This document shows, piece after piece, positions 12,150 to 23,843 of a DNA stretch of 64,000 bases. Under the pieces are notes generated by a model that was not told the DNA's origin, searched no databases, and worked only from the letters and a program-made list of their open reading frames with translations. Position numbers and translations under genes: made by a program. Positions within the stretch are counted from its first letter, which is position 1. Every line of letters starts with the position of its first letter. Origin of the DNA: Thuidium tamariscinum (taxonomy: Eukaryota; Streptophyta; Bryopsida; Hypnales; Thuidiaceae). The DNA lies in NCBI GenBank assembly GCA_947034885.2, contig OZ019759.1:11720501-11784500 (forward strand). The letters are read 5' to 3'.

Positions 12150-14400
12150 ATGTAGATGACCAATGTTATAATAGGAATGTTTTATATTCAAATTAAATTC
12201 CACAATATCCTATTGTCTAATTACAAAGAACTAATGGACACTATTTACAATCCTAAATCATATATAGGAATTCTACTATTTTTTCCTATGCCGAATTTCC
12301 CATTGCAATGTTCTTTGAATTTATTGAATCATATTCTAGGTTCAAAAAGATAATAAATGATTCATTTGTATTGTTTTTGCACTTAAGGAAATCATGGTCA
12401 TAGTTTAAGTAATTAGTAATAGTGTACTAATACGAGTAAAAATTATATACAATTTCAGTTCTATTTTTTTCTCTCATAATTATTCAATTGCCTACTTTTG
12501 AAACTTGTTCAAGTGTGTTGGATTCTTTTAAATAGGAACCCATAACTGTGATCTTATTTCTTGCAGGTTTAGGATTGAGTCATGTCTAAAAAATAGATAG
12601 TAATTGTCTTTATTTGAATGTAAAAAAGTTACATAGAAATTACTTACTTTTATCGTCATAGCAAAGTTAGTAAGGTATTTAGAAATTAATGAGACTTTCA
12701 TCTTCATTCTCATTGTTTTTAAGATAATCCAATGAACTAAAAAAGTACTAGTGGCTTAGATTTCTTATATAAATTATACATTGGAATTTTGATTATTTTT
12801 TCGTAGCCCATTTGCATTTTATTTTATTTTGTTAGAGTGAGTTTCATTTTTAAAAAATGTAAGAGATCTTCATCTAAATTTTAGGTGTATAAGAAGATAA
12901 ACATATCAAAGCATTAAATAATGGTACCAAATTTTTATATGCTAGAGCGTACATTCCAATTCCATAATTTATATTTAATCATTTTTTTTTGAGAACTTCA
13001 TTAAATGGATAGGATATTCTAGAAAGTAAGTAATGGAGTTTGGTCTTCATTCTTATTGTACATTATAAGAAGATTAAATTCAATAAAAAATCAACTTGTA
13101 GAAATTATGTGTATATAAGAATATTTCATGGAAATTGCATGTTATATTGTTCCAATCAAATAATTATAAATTAATTTTGTCTTAATGTTTAGGATGTTTA
13201 GGGAAATTGAATGAGCCTTAAGAGCTCAAAATTTAGGAAGCTACAATTTTGAATTTCCTATGTTTTTGAATTCCATTAAACATTAGCAACGTCTATAATT
13301 ATTTTAAGCATATTAGTCAAACAAATCAAAGCACTTGAACAACCAAGTTTCACTAATGAAAAACCACTTCAAGTTTTATTTCAATTGTTTATGAATAATT
13401 TTCAAAGGGCATGATGTACAAATTATAATTTCTTTGTGCTTCTTGTAGGAGGTATACAAATATTTTTAAATCGTATGTTTTTTTCCCTATGCTTTTACAT
13501 TGACAAAAATGTCCTTTACTGGATTTTTGTTAATAGAATACAATGTCCCATTTATTTAGGATGATATAAATGTGGAAGTAGAAGAAAATAATTAGCCCTA
13601 CAATTTTTCTTCACTTGGTTTCATATTCTTTTTAAACAAAGGTCGGAAGACGTTGAATTGAGAACTTTAAAATTCCGTGGCAAAATGAAATTTGAAACAA
13701 CGTCTACATTCTACGCGTTAAAAGTTTTCTCCTTATGAAATTCTATGCCTTAAAGTTGACTAGTTCTAGACCTTACAATTGTAGGAAAATGTAGTTATTA
13801 TGTAGAATCTAAATATCTCAATAATTTTAATCCTAAAAATCTAACCCTTGAATCTTGAATCCTAAACTCTGGACCCTAAAATCCTTGAAGAAGAAATCTT
13901 AAATTTTGATTTTGAAATCCAATAGTTTCATAGGAAGAGGAGTCATATTTCCCCTTATTATTCACCATTACCACGCAAAAACTATAATACCTACTCCGAA
14001 GCAAAAGGATTCGAAATATCCTTTTCAAGTCACAAACAATGTGGAGCCTCAAAATTTACTTAGAAGATTTTTTCCTAAACTTAAAGTATTGTCTATTTTA
14101 AAATTTGGGATTGTAGATTATTTCTTGATTTGAGTGGCAAGGCAATATACAGTAGAAAGAATAATTGTGCTTTATTCCAATCATAGTACGGAACGTGAAT
14201 TGAAATTCTTGAGAGAATTTTATGCCATAATGACAACAGAGAAAAGGAAAAGCTTGTCAAAAAGGAGGGAATAAAGGGAAGATAAGAATTTGGATACAGA
14301 ATTTAAAAGAGTGACAGTGAAGCTGAGGTCAATGATCTTCCATAACCTCATATAATGGCCAAAAAAGGAGTGGAATTTTGACCTTGGCTACATGCGGCCA
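12150..14400. other. AT-rich intergenic DNA, no gene seen
   Basis: Very low GC with only short stop-limited frames, none with domain-like composition. No inverted or tandem repeat was evident. It may be old, degraded repeat sequence. Confidence 0.5.
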
Positions 14401-15230
14401 ACTGGACGTGTGCCCTTTTTTTAACAATAGAATGTAGTTTTAGAAGTACTTGTTCAAAAATATACTGTAACTTTGAGATACTATCAATGTTTTTTGGGAT
14501 ACAAATGAAACGGAATACTATTTATGTTGAGTCTAGCCATGAAGTGTCTTGCAGCTTTAGAAACGGGCCGGAATCATTCAATGCCACTATCCCACGTCTG
14601 CCCTTTTCCAATAACAGAAAAAGAAAGCCAACAGATTTCGATCAGCAACCAAGAAACTGCAGGGGTTCCTTCCTAATTCAAACGTCTCCATTGTACTTGC
14701 CGCCTTCGTCCCTCCCGCCAAGAAATTATCATCATTCAACCTATGTTCCAACTCCTTCCGGAGGGTGAGCCTTCTCTCATTTTTGTTAATACATTCTTGA
14801 GGTCTCTTGCTGCTCTTTCGTTTTCACGCGGCGTGTTTTGCAAACGTTAGGTGTTCTGTGCATTTTGAAGGTTGTTTGTAGTACGTTGTAGAGTTCCGCG
14901 GTGTCGAAGGTTGTGGTGGAAAGCTTCGATGACTTGGGTATGGCATATACGTTTCTTGTAGGCTCTGCAGGGTATTCTGAATTCGCTCTTAACATTTCTG
15001 TTGTCGAATACTAGAGTCGCACAACAGTCCTCGTCGATAGATGCATTTGCTTGTTGATTGTTTATGCTAGCATCCCAAACTCCAGTGGTGCAAATTGCGA
15101 TACATCGTTGTGTGCTACGATTGTGCTTTTGATAATCTCAGGGACTGTAGCAGGACTCCTATTTTCTTGCCACAAAAACTGGAACGTAGAAGTGTTTGAT
15201 TGTACAGAAGAACTTCCGCGAAATCCGGAG
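14400..15230 (+). other. GC-richer upstream region of the transposase-like gene
   Basis: Base composition rises here. A frame at 14487-14768 ends at a donor-like GGAGGGTGAGCC. This could be a 5' untranslated or first exon of the transcript whose coding exon starts near 15919, but nothing recognisable is encoded. Assignment is by position only. Confidence 0.25.
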
Positions 15231-15233
15231 CTA

Positions 15234-15833
15234 TTTAGCTCGACTCGACCTAAATGTAGCTAAACGTCACGTCCAAGTTCATGACGGGGGACCCTTTCAG
15301 CTCGACTCGACCTAAATAAACCATTCAATATTAATATATCTTATATGACTATTGTTTAGGTCAACTCGACCTAAATTGGATATCTGTTGTAATCCACCAC
15401 TTATCATCATTTGTGATGAAGTACAACATGATTTTTGAATCTTATAAAAAATGAATTCCAATGAAGAAAGGCTGAACAGTTTAGGTCGAATCGACCTAAA
15501 TGATAAATATATCTAAGTCTGGTTAAATGTTTTGTGTTTGTGAAATCAACATAACGTTACTTTATATATGGTGATTCTTTTTTCTCAATACACAAACAGT
15601 CATCTCATGACTAAATAATAGTGCCTTATACTTTTAGATTTGATCTGTTTAGGTCGACTTGACCTAATTTACAGTCAAAAGTTTCTCTGTTTAGAAACTA
15701 TGTTATCTTTGTCTTTCGAGAGCTAATTGTGGTTTCTATTTACAATTCATTGAATTGCCACTTGCCAACGTCTTGGAAAAAACTACTTTAGATTCTAACA
15801 TATGATTGGTGTTTTAGGTCGACTCGACCTAAA
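15234..15833. repeat. Family A palindromes, right cluster (six copies)
   Basis: Copies at 15234-15254, 15296-15316, 15355-15375, 15480-15500, 15648-15668 and 15813-15833. The first two share AGCTCGA in place of AGGTCGA in the left arm. The last is perfect (TTTAGGTCGA, C, TCGACCTAAA). Spacings are 62, 59, 125, 168 and 165 bp. The cluster lies just before the acceptor TCTGATTCAG at 15918 that opens the transposase exon, so it probably sits in a 5' intron. It is the same repeat that fills the introns of the minus-strand gene at 1-4897. Confidence 0.96.
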
Positions 15834-15918
15834 CGGTTTATAGAAGAAGACTTTCTTCTGTGTTTCGATTACCTTTCAATTATAGCTAACTTGTGAGTTT
15901 GATTTTCTGATTCAGATA

Positions 15919-17778
15919 TCATGTCTTCTTCGATCATTCCAAGGGGTTCTATGGACTCTTCAGACGATGAGTTCCAGGTTCTCGAGGGAATGAATATCAG
16001 CATTCTTGAGTGTGAAGGGCTGCCACGCTGACTTTGGAATACGATGAGCGTTACTTTGTACAACATTCAGGGGACGCTTGTCGGGGAGGGAACTTGTCAT
16101 AGCGTATCCTTAGACCTTGTCCTGGGTACAAATGGTCCTCTCAGAGACACCCATATTGCAATTCACATCTCAAAGACACACTCTGAAGAAGACATCCCCC
16201 AGGAGCGGGTCTATTCATTGATGGCATGGCCAATTGATTACGTGCATTGTCGAGGGGCTAGTCTTCGTGACCACGAGGCCCGGGATAATTTCAACTGCCT
16301 CCAAGTAAGTATTTTAAATCCGCCATCACTGACAACTGCTCGACCTTACACAAGTGTCGTTCGAAATCCTCCACGTGAAGTTGGGTTGAGAGCGAAGGAA
16401 CTTCTCACACAGGAGTCCATCAACACTGTCTCCAGCAAAATCTGTTGCTCCAGAAATTGCATTTAGCCGTTTCCGAAGGAGAAGATAAGAGCATTTTGGG
16501 AACGCATGTACTAGCGTTCAACGTTCAAGTTCAGGGCCCATCTGAAGACAGAAGTTCATAGGTCTATTCATCGTGACCCAAGTGGGAGGAAAATGGTTGT
16601 CGTGGAGGAGATCAATGTGTGCATGCGGGCGTGGATGCTCATTTCTGGAGTTCCAGAGGCAACATTATACCGCTACCAAAGATATGCGAACGAAAAACGA
16701 GAAGCAAGGGACCATGGGAACTTCGGGTTGCTGAAGCCAACGGAACACACTGAACAAGCAGCAGCTACGCTAAAGTGCATCCTTGAAAAGGAGGCAGACC
16801 ACATGCTACATAAAACACGGAGTATTAAGTCTGGAGAGAAGGTTGTCCCTATGATTTTTCCATCTACCTTTCAATGGAAGGGGCAGATGAAAACAATCAA
16901 TGAAACAAACGCTGCCTTTGGCTTGAGAGTTATCTTACTCTCCAATCTGAGTAAAATAAGGTCAAAGAAGTTCTCTGAATTTGAAGTGAAAAAGCCAGGG
17001 GACAATTTTGCTAGATGTGCCACTTGTGATCAGTTGCAGGAGTTGAGGAAGAGCACTTTGGCTGGATTTGTCAGCGCATTGAAGTGGTCACGGAGGTTGG
17101 ACAAACATCTGGCTATCGCTTGTGCCCATAGAGAGTACTGTTATGCCAATTGGTATCGCTCTTTCAGTTCTCTGCATGAGTGCCTCACGATCATGCACGA
17201 CAAGATGGATCATGCCAAGACGGCTTGCCCAATCTTCTCACACAAGAGCAAGGACACCGATGGCTTAGTGAAGTTGCCAATTTCTGTCACGGGCATGATT
17301 GCCCACGGACATGGTGATGTTCGGTATGCCCATTATGGCTTGGATATCTTCCTCCATGATTTGAACTACACTATCGGCTCCATGGCTAGGTTGTTACGAG
17401 ATTTGGAGGAACCGCCAAAGTCTTCTTCAAGAATGTTGTTTGTGGGGTCAGGGTCCACCAATTTATTTCAAAAGGTTTTGAAGGGTGCAGAAATGTGTGA
17501 AGCAGCACTACCGCCGCCTCCACAAACCTTTGTTTTTGGAACACCATTGCCTCCGATTCTTAATGTGCAGATGGACAATGCCACAAGTGACAACAAGAAT
17601 CGATATGTTTTTTGTTTCTGGTTTCTTCTTGTTGCCAACAAGATTTTTCGAGAACTTTACGTGAACTTCATGATTGTTGGGCACACACGATGACATCGAT
17701 GAGTTGTTTGGGAGATAGAGTATGCTATTGAAGAAGAAGAACTTCCCAACAGTTCCAGCACTCATGAAGTCGTTCAAC
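15919..17778 (+). pseudogene. DDE-like transposase pseudogene, DUF7869-like type
   Basis: From the ATG at 15921 (MSSSIIPRGSMDSSDDEF) one frame continues to 17693, interrupted by TGA at 16029-16031 and by TAG at about 16464 and 16524. An early part (16044-16300) ends in AWPIDYV and resembles the small WP-type domain of plant En/Spm-like proteins. Next come a helix-turn-helix-like MRAWMLISGVPEATLYRYQR, a CATC pair and EREYC-like helices. A possible RNase H-like core follows: IMHDKMDHAKTACP, IAHGHGDVRYAHYG, LNVQMDNATSDNKNRY and FMIVGHT. Loss of two bases near 17690 shifts the frame inside the GHT..DDID motif. In the shifted frame a TAG follows ELFGR, and similarity ends near 17778, where the opposing gene takes over. 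The pattern matches long uncharacterised transposase-like proteins that I recall from non-seed plants. The acidic residues of HDKMD, QMDN and DDID are plausible catalytic ones. Confidence 0.65.
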
Positions 17779-20700
17779 CATAGATGCTTGTGACTTCTTC
17801 ATTGGCTTCAGAATAGCATTAAAAATGTCTTTGTGCCCCTCCAAAGCCACAATGTGGCGTTCAGTGCCACGACATGCCGTAATGCATGCACCTGAAGTCA
17901 ATGAAATTTTTATTTAATTATTTTGTGATTGAGTGACCTTGAAATACTATTGGAATGTAAAAGATTTGATTTAAACACTAACCTGTAGATGCGGTGCAAT
18001 CCAAAATCAAATCTCCTTCGATGCTAGTCGCTTCGAGGAGGATGGTGAAGAACCTTGGATCTTTTTCGCGTCCTCCTCTCCAAGGCCACTCCCCATTCAT
18101 TGCCATGTCATATGGATGGGTGTAGTTCATGAGCATGTCATCCTCTACAACATCAACCCCAGCCTTTGCCATAGTGTTGGTCCGCTTGAAGGAAAATTTG
18201 GATTTCCCTTTGGAACCAAGGTCCTTCACAAGTAGAGTCACTCCAAACTTCTGTGTCTGCAGTATGGACATCAAATGTGCATTAAAATGCATTGAATAGA
18301 TTGCACTATGATTATATAATGAAAACCAAAAGATTTGAAAGGAATGTACCGTCTTAGTCTTCTCTACTGCGGAGGTGAAGTGCATGCGGTTCATCCCCAT
18401 CCACTCTTTCTTCCGCACCAAATCGTACGTCTCACACACTCCAGCAATGCTCTCTCTTGCCTTCATACTATACGAGTGAAAGATGATGATGCAACCATCA
18501 TCATGCAAATGTTCTGCAGCAAAGCTACCTGCTGATTGCAATGCCTCATCTTCTGGATCTGAGTTCCAGAGTGGTACATCGGTTGGCAAAGAAGAGAGCC
18601 CTGGCATGGGTAAGTTCTCCGAGCAATCAAGTAAAATGACATCAACCCCTACCCAGGCATTTAGCACACCCTTAAACATGCAAGCCTTTCCATTTGACAT
18701 CTGCAAAACATGCAGTGCAACTAAAAGTTAATCATGAACATCAATAAGATAACAAAATTTGAGGGTCAAACAAAGAAATTAGAACAATTAAGATGAAAAT
18801 AGTCACCTTCTCTATGAAATCCACCACCTCATTGTAAGAAGTTGGTTTGTCTTCCTCCATGTCATTCACAATGTCTAGAATGGAGACATTGAGAATCAAA
18901 TCCTCAGTCTTTGCTACAACATCTTCAGTCAAGACCATTGCTTGTGTGATGTGACAAATGACCTCCTTAGTGAGTTGTGATAGTGTGAGTTTTTGTCTCA
19001 TTTTGCTCTCCATCTCAGAACCTTGATCTACAGTGGAAGATGGTACCTTACCAGTACCAACGTCGTCCTTCTTCTTGCCCTTGCCTTTACCCTTCTCTTC
19101 CTTGTCCTTCTCTTCTTTCTTGGCCGCTCTCTTGGCCTCCTTCTTTTCCTTGTTTTCCAACATAACTTGAGCTCGAGCTTCCTTCTTTCGATCAAGTGCA
19201 TCCCTCCTCATAATGGCCTTCTTCCTAGCATTCTGATCAAGGCCGTCAAACTCATCAATGTTGCAATCGACGACCCCTTTGTCGTCCAAAGATCTCCTAA
19301 GCTCAATCTCTGAAAGATGAGTGAAATCGAGTGTACAATCCAAGTACCATCCCCCACCAGAAAGATGAGCCGTGGTATAAGTGCGGAGTTGGTGCGGGCT
19401 AAACATGCAAGCTGATGAACCCCGATCAAGAAATGATGCCAAAAATGGGGGAAGATCCAAGCTAACAATTGCTCCTTTGCCTTCAAGCTCAAACTTGAAA
19501 TACCTGAAACACAACCATAGAAATTCATAAGGGGTAATTTTCATAATACTAATACAACTACAAGAATACATTACAATGCGAAATTACTATTGTCTACCTA
19601 GTCACAACTTTTCACAATAGTAGAAGCAATACAAATATCAAAGAGGGAAAAGAATTCTCCCCCAAAATAGAATTACTACAGATTATTAAAGCCCACATCT
19701 TCTAAACCTCAATGATGTACAAGTAAGGATTTAGAGGTGTTTGGACGTCCATTTTGCCTAATATAAAATACCTCACAGCAAGTAGTGATGATTTGTATAC
19801 ATAAAAACTTATAGATTGAATTCGTAAGTCATTAGAGATATACAAAACCTTAAGGATTTTTTTACCTATTAAAACTAATTCATGGCACTTATCGATAAAG
19901 AATTCTTTGCACTGCAGCACCTGAACCTTCATACGCCATGAAAGAATCTCCCTTCTTGAAATAATTATGGCCCTTGAAATAATTCAAGAAGCCATGATCC
20001 CATATCTTGCACCTCCACCCCTCAATGTAGTCAGGCAAGTATTCAGGTTTAGTTGGGAGCTTGTAGTTGACCATAATGTTGTCTTGCTTCACCACTCCAT
20101 CAAAGTACTCAATGGCCGCATCTTCAATTTGAAAAACCCAGGAAAATATTAGAATTCAAACTATAATATTTCTAAAACTTACTTCAGAAGCTATCATGAA
20201 ATATTCAATACCAATGAAGGAGGAAAAAAAAATATGAATTTGTAAAATTCATCACTCATCCCCGCATACCAAACGGATTTTGCAAGAAATTGGGGAAGAA
20301 GAAGCTCTGAAACAGGCTTGGGTGGAAACTTGTGTGCTTCACGAGTTGGAAGAGACGAATTCCACCACTTCAAGACTTTAATCTTGTGTGTTGCAGTCAC
20401 ATTGCACATGGCCACCAACTGCAGCTTCTCCAACGTCATTTCTGGAACCTCGTTTGTGCTCCAATGTCGCTCCACCTAACCAACAATCCTCCACAATTTA
20501 GTTAATTATCAAAGTACAGAAAACCAGAAGCATAGACATGCAAAACCTTTGAACTTAACTCACCTCTTCTAAGAAGCCTGGACCATTAGAATGATGAGCC
20601 ACTGCCAAGAGTTTCCCCATTTTTCCCATCATGACTTTGGTTTTTTCTTTTGCTCTAGATCTCATGGCATGGGCAATCTTTGTTGCCTTCCTATCATCCT

Positions 20701-21446
20701 TAGGTGTTGCATCTATATACTTTCTCACTGCAGAGTTTGCAGCTTGGGAAATCTCATGCTGTAATACCATCCACATATTTAAATTAGTCATGCCAATATT
20801 AAAAAAAGATACTACTTTGGAAGATGATGAAGGCTCAAAAAACAAAGAAACTTACTCTGAAAATGAATGATGTGAAGACCTCCATCGGTATGCTATACCA
20901 TTTCCTTGAAACCTTGTTTTCAAGGCATCATTTCTTCTCTGAAGGCCTTAATAAATCAGCAAACCGTTCAATGGGCAAGAGTCCATACTTTTGCACTTGG
21001 TACAAAGTGTGTACCAAGTTAGTCTTCACATGACCATCCTCAATAGATCTGCAAAACGTCAACCACATTTATTATAATGAGATTCTAGCCATACATTAGA
21101 GACCTTTTGAAACAACACAACACACTCATAATCAAATAAACAAATAAATAAAAAGACTCACTTGTTGATGTGGTGCATCACTTGCATCACTAGCTCTGTT
21201 CGCCCTTTTGTGTCTAGTAGAATGCAATCCACGACACAATGCATCTTTGGGACTAGGGTATAATACCTGTCAATAAGATTCATCCATGCAATGTGACGAT
21301 GATTTCCGTCACATATGAAGAACTTCAAGTTCTTCAAGGATCAGAGCTCGGGTTTGGAATCTAGGTGCTGGAGAAACACATCATTCTTCTCTCTCCAAAT
21401 TGAATCCCACTTTGCCATCTCAACCTCCGTGAATTTCGAGCTGTGA

Positions 21447-21484
21447 CCTTCCTCATCTGTGGTGGCCTTCCTCATCTGTGGTGG
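21447..21484. repeat. 19-bp tandem duplication breaking copy 2
   Basis: CCTTCCTCATCTGTGGTGG occurs twice in direct contact (21447-21465, 21466-21484). Because 19 is not a multiple of three, the minus-strand frame shifts after TTDEEG. Counting only one unit, the reading continues from STTDEEG into HSSKFTEVEMAKW. Confidence 0.95.
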
Positions 21485-22860
21485 AGACATAAAAGGCTGC
21501 TGCACCATCTCTATATCCACCCGCAAAATCCTGCTCCAATTTGGTAATATCGCAGGACAATGTAGGCCTGACCATGGGCATAGTAACAAGTCTGCAGAGG
21601 GGAATTTTCAACCTGTAAAGCTCATCTGGCTTCATACGGAGAGTGGAAAGAATATCCATTGAGTCTCCTTTCTGAACATGATGGAGCTTGTCTTCAAGCA
21701 TTTTCTTCTCTTCGTCATCTTCGACAAGATCAATTTCCATAGCCTCATCTCCTTCCTCTATTGGACCTCCATGTTTGAATCTTTCTCTTCCCTCAATGTA
21801 TGGTTGACGTGTCTCATCTGTGCCTAGCGTTTCCATGATGGTCTCCTCTTGAGTTTCTTTAATGGGCGACACATCAATCTGCAATAAAAACAATCATAAG
21901 CAAGGAGCCTTGAAATATAATTTGAATTCAAAATACACTTTGAAAAAATTTACTTAGAATATGTAATAACACTTGGAAAATAGTAGACCATTGAGAATGT
22001 TGATCAAAACCAACCATTTAGGCTTTAGAGTATTAAGTCAAAAATGGAATATCACTAGGAAACTTGATTCTAGAGATATCAATCTCACTCTATGATGTCA
22101 ACATCCTCCTCCTCAGAATCTTAGCTCAATATGATAACTTGGTAAGAATAAACTTTTCCAGTACAATACGATTCATGTAACTCCTCAAAAGGAGGACTAG
22201 AGCTAGCATTTGAGAGCTCTACAGCTGAGGAGTATTCCGTCTCAGAGCTCTCAAATGAGAACCAAGGACCAGGTCTACGATTCCAACTAAGCCTATCTCC
22301 CTCAAAGTCATTTGTTGCGCGCTCTGCAGCATCCATGATATCACTGAAACTCACCAAATTTCTCTCATCATCACTGGAGTCACTTGGTATGGACATGCCA
22401 GGTTGGGGCCACATCTTCTTCTGGGATGGTCCCCCCATATCCAGAGCTGGAAAAGTTTGCTCTCTTGGGGCTTGAACCTCAGAGGAAGAAATCTTGAGAC
22501 GCTTGCCTTGGTGTCGACCATCCTAAAGAGACAATTATTCCCAAATATGAAGTTTAGAATAGATTCATGAAAAGGAAAATACCAATGAGATTCAAGAGAA
22601 TTTACAAGAGAATACACCATTCAAAAAATCTTAAGGAAAATTTTCAAAGTTCAAAGTCTTTGAGAGCGATTATGGCAAAGAAATGATTACAAACGACAAA
22701 GGACATTCATTATGAATGAGAGATAATTATGGTACAAAAAAGAAATCATGTGGCAATTAAGAAACAATGAAGAGGTCCACATGCGAAAATGAGACAAGAC
22801 CAATAATTAAAGCCAATGCAATGATGAAATTTCAAATGGAAGTCATTGAGTGACCCTTAC

Positions 22861-23843
22861 CTGATCAAGGCTTGATTGAGGTCTTCCTGCAGACCCAGCT
22901 CGAACGTTGGAAACCTGAAATATTTAAAAGCATAGCAAACAATATCAGTATGGATCAAAGAGGTTTACATAGGGGGGCCAAACATTCAGTTTAGGATTTA
23001 TCCAAGAAAAGACCGTCACAAGTGAAACAAAACCCATTTAGAGTTGTTAATTAATCTCAAGAAATTGAATCTCCTAGACATTGGAGGTTACAAAAAAAAT
23101 CAATCATCTAAAAATGTAAACAAAGTTACTCTTCTGGTTTGAATGAAATCATTCTGATGATCATATTCACAATCTGAAGTCTCAAAAGAAAGATTAATAT
23201 TCTAAACGTGAAGACGAAGACCAAACACTTGCCTCCCACCAAAACTCAAACAAAAGTCAGTTTCATAGAGGAGAGCTCTCGACATAGTAAAAACGGGGGT
23301 AGCACGACCTGTTGGCAAAATACCCTTCGGATCCGAAGGGGTTCCAATGGGTGAGTCGTGCTATCCCATTTTCCTACATGTCGTGAGACATTGATCCGTT
23401 CTTTTTTCCTTGCAGTTAAGTGATCTGCACCTAAGCAAGTAGGATTCCGCGCTATACAGACAAATTTGGAGGATCTGAGTCCCTAATTGCGTGAAAAAAT
23501 AAAAAAACTTTGCTTCCGTACATGTGGAAGGAAATCACTATGTCAATCAGCTGAGTACGCGGGGAAATCTTCGAAGCACGAAATCAAGGAATCTGACAAC
23601 GTTCGGAAGCAAGGAATCCTCTCGGCATGTGAATTTGTGGGGTACCGCGACCCCATTGAGGAATGTCCTTCGGATCCGACGGCCTTCCCCGGATGAGGTC
23701 ACGGTACTCCAAAAAACCATATGCCAAGACCAACCATGAAAGCTAAGTCATTCATAAAATTTGAAATGAGAATATTATATGATCCATACCTTCTCAGGGT
23801 TGGTCTAGGCCCTTCGAGCAGATCCACTTCGAGTGTTTGAAAC
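22861..23843 (-). repeat. Duplicated 54-nt microexon of copy 2
   Basis: Two 54-nt segments, 22914-22861 and 23843-23790, are alignable along their length. They read VSNVRAGSAGRPQSSLDQ and VSNTRSGSARRA, with a stop in the second. Both end in good donors (CAG|GTAAGG and AAG|GTATGG). The second has AA instead of AG before it and an internal TAG, so it is probably no longer spliced. Four of the five family B hairpins fall at or upstream of the second microexon or between the two. The duplication may have come with intron growth. Confidence 0.6.

Noticed and set aside
708..15833. Family A palindromes as a CRISPR array
   Set aside because: Spacing is irregular (about 60 bp to over 1 kb), spacers lie in introns and there are no cas genes; the host is eukaryotic.
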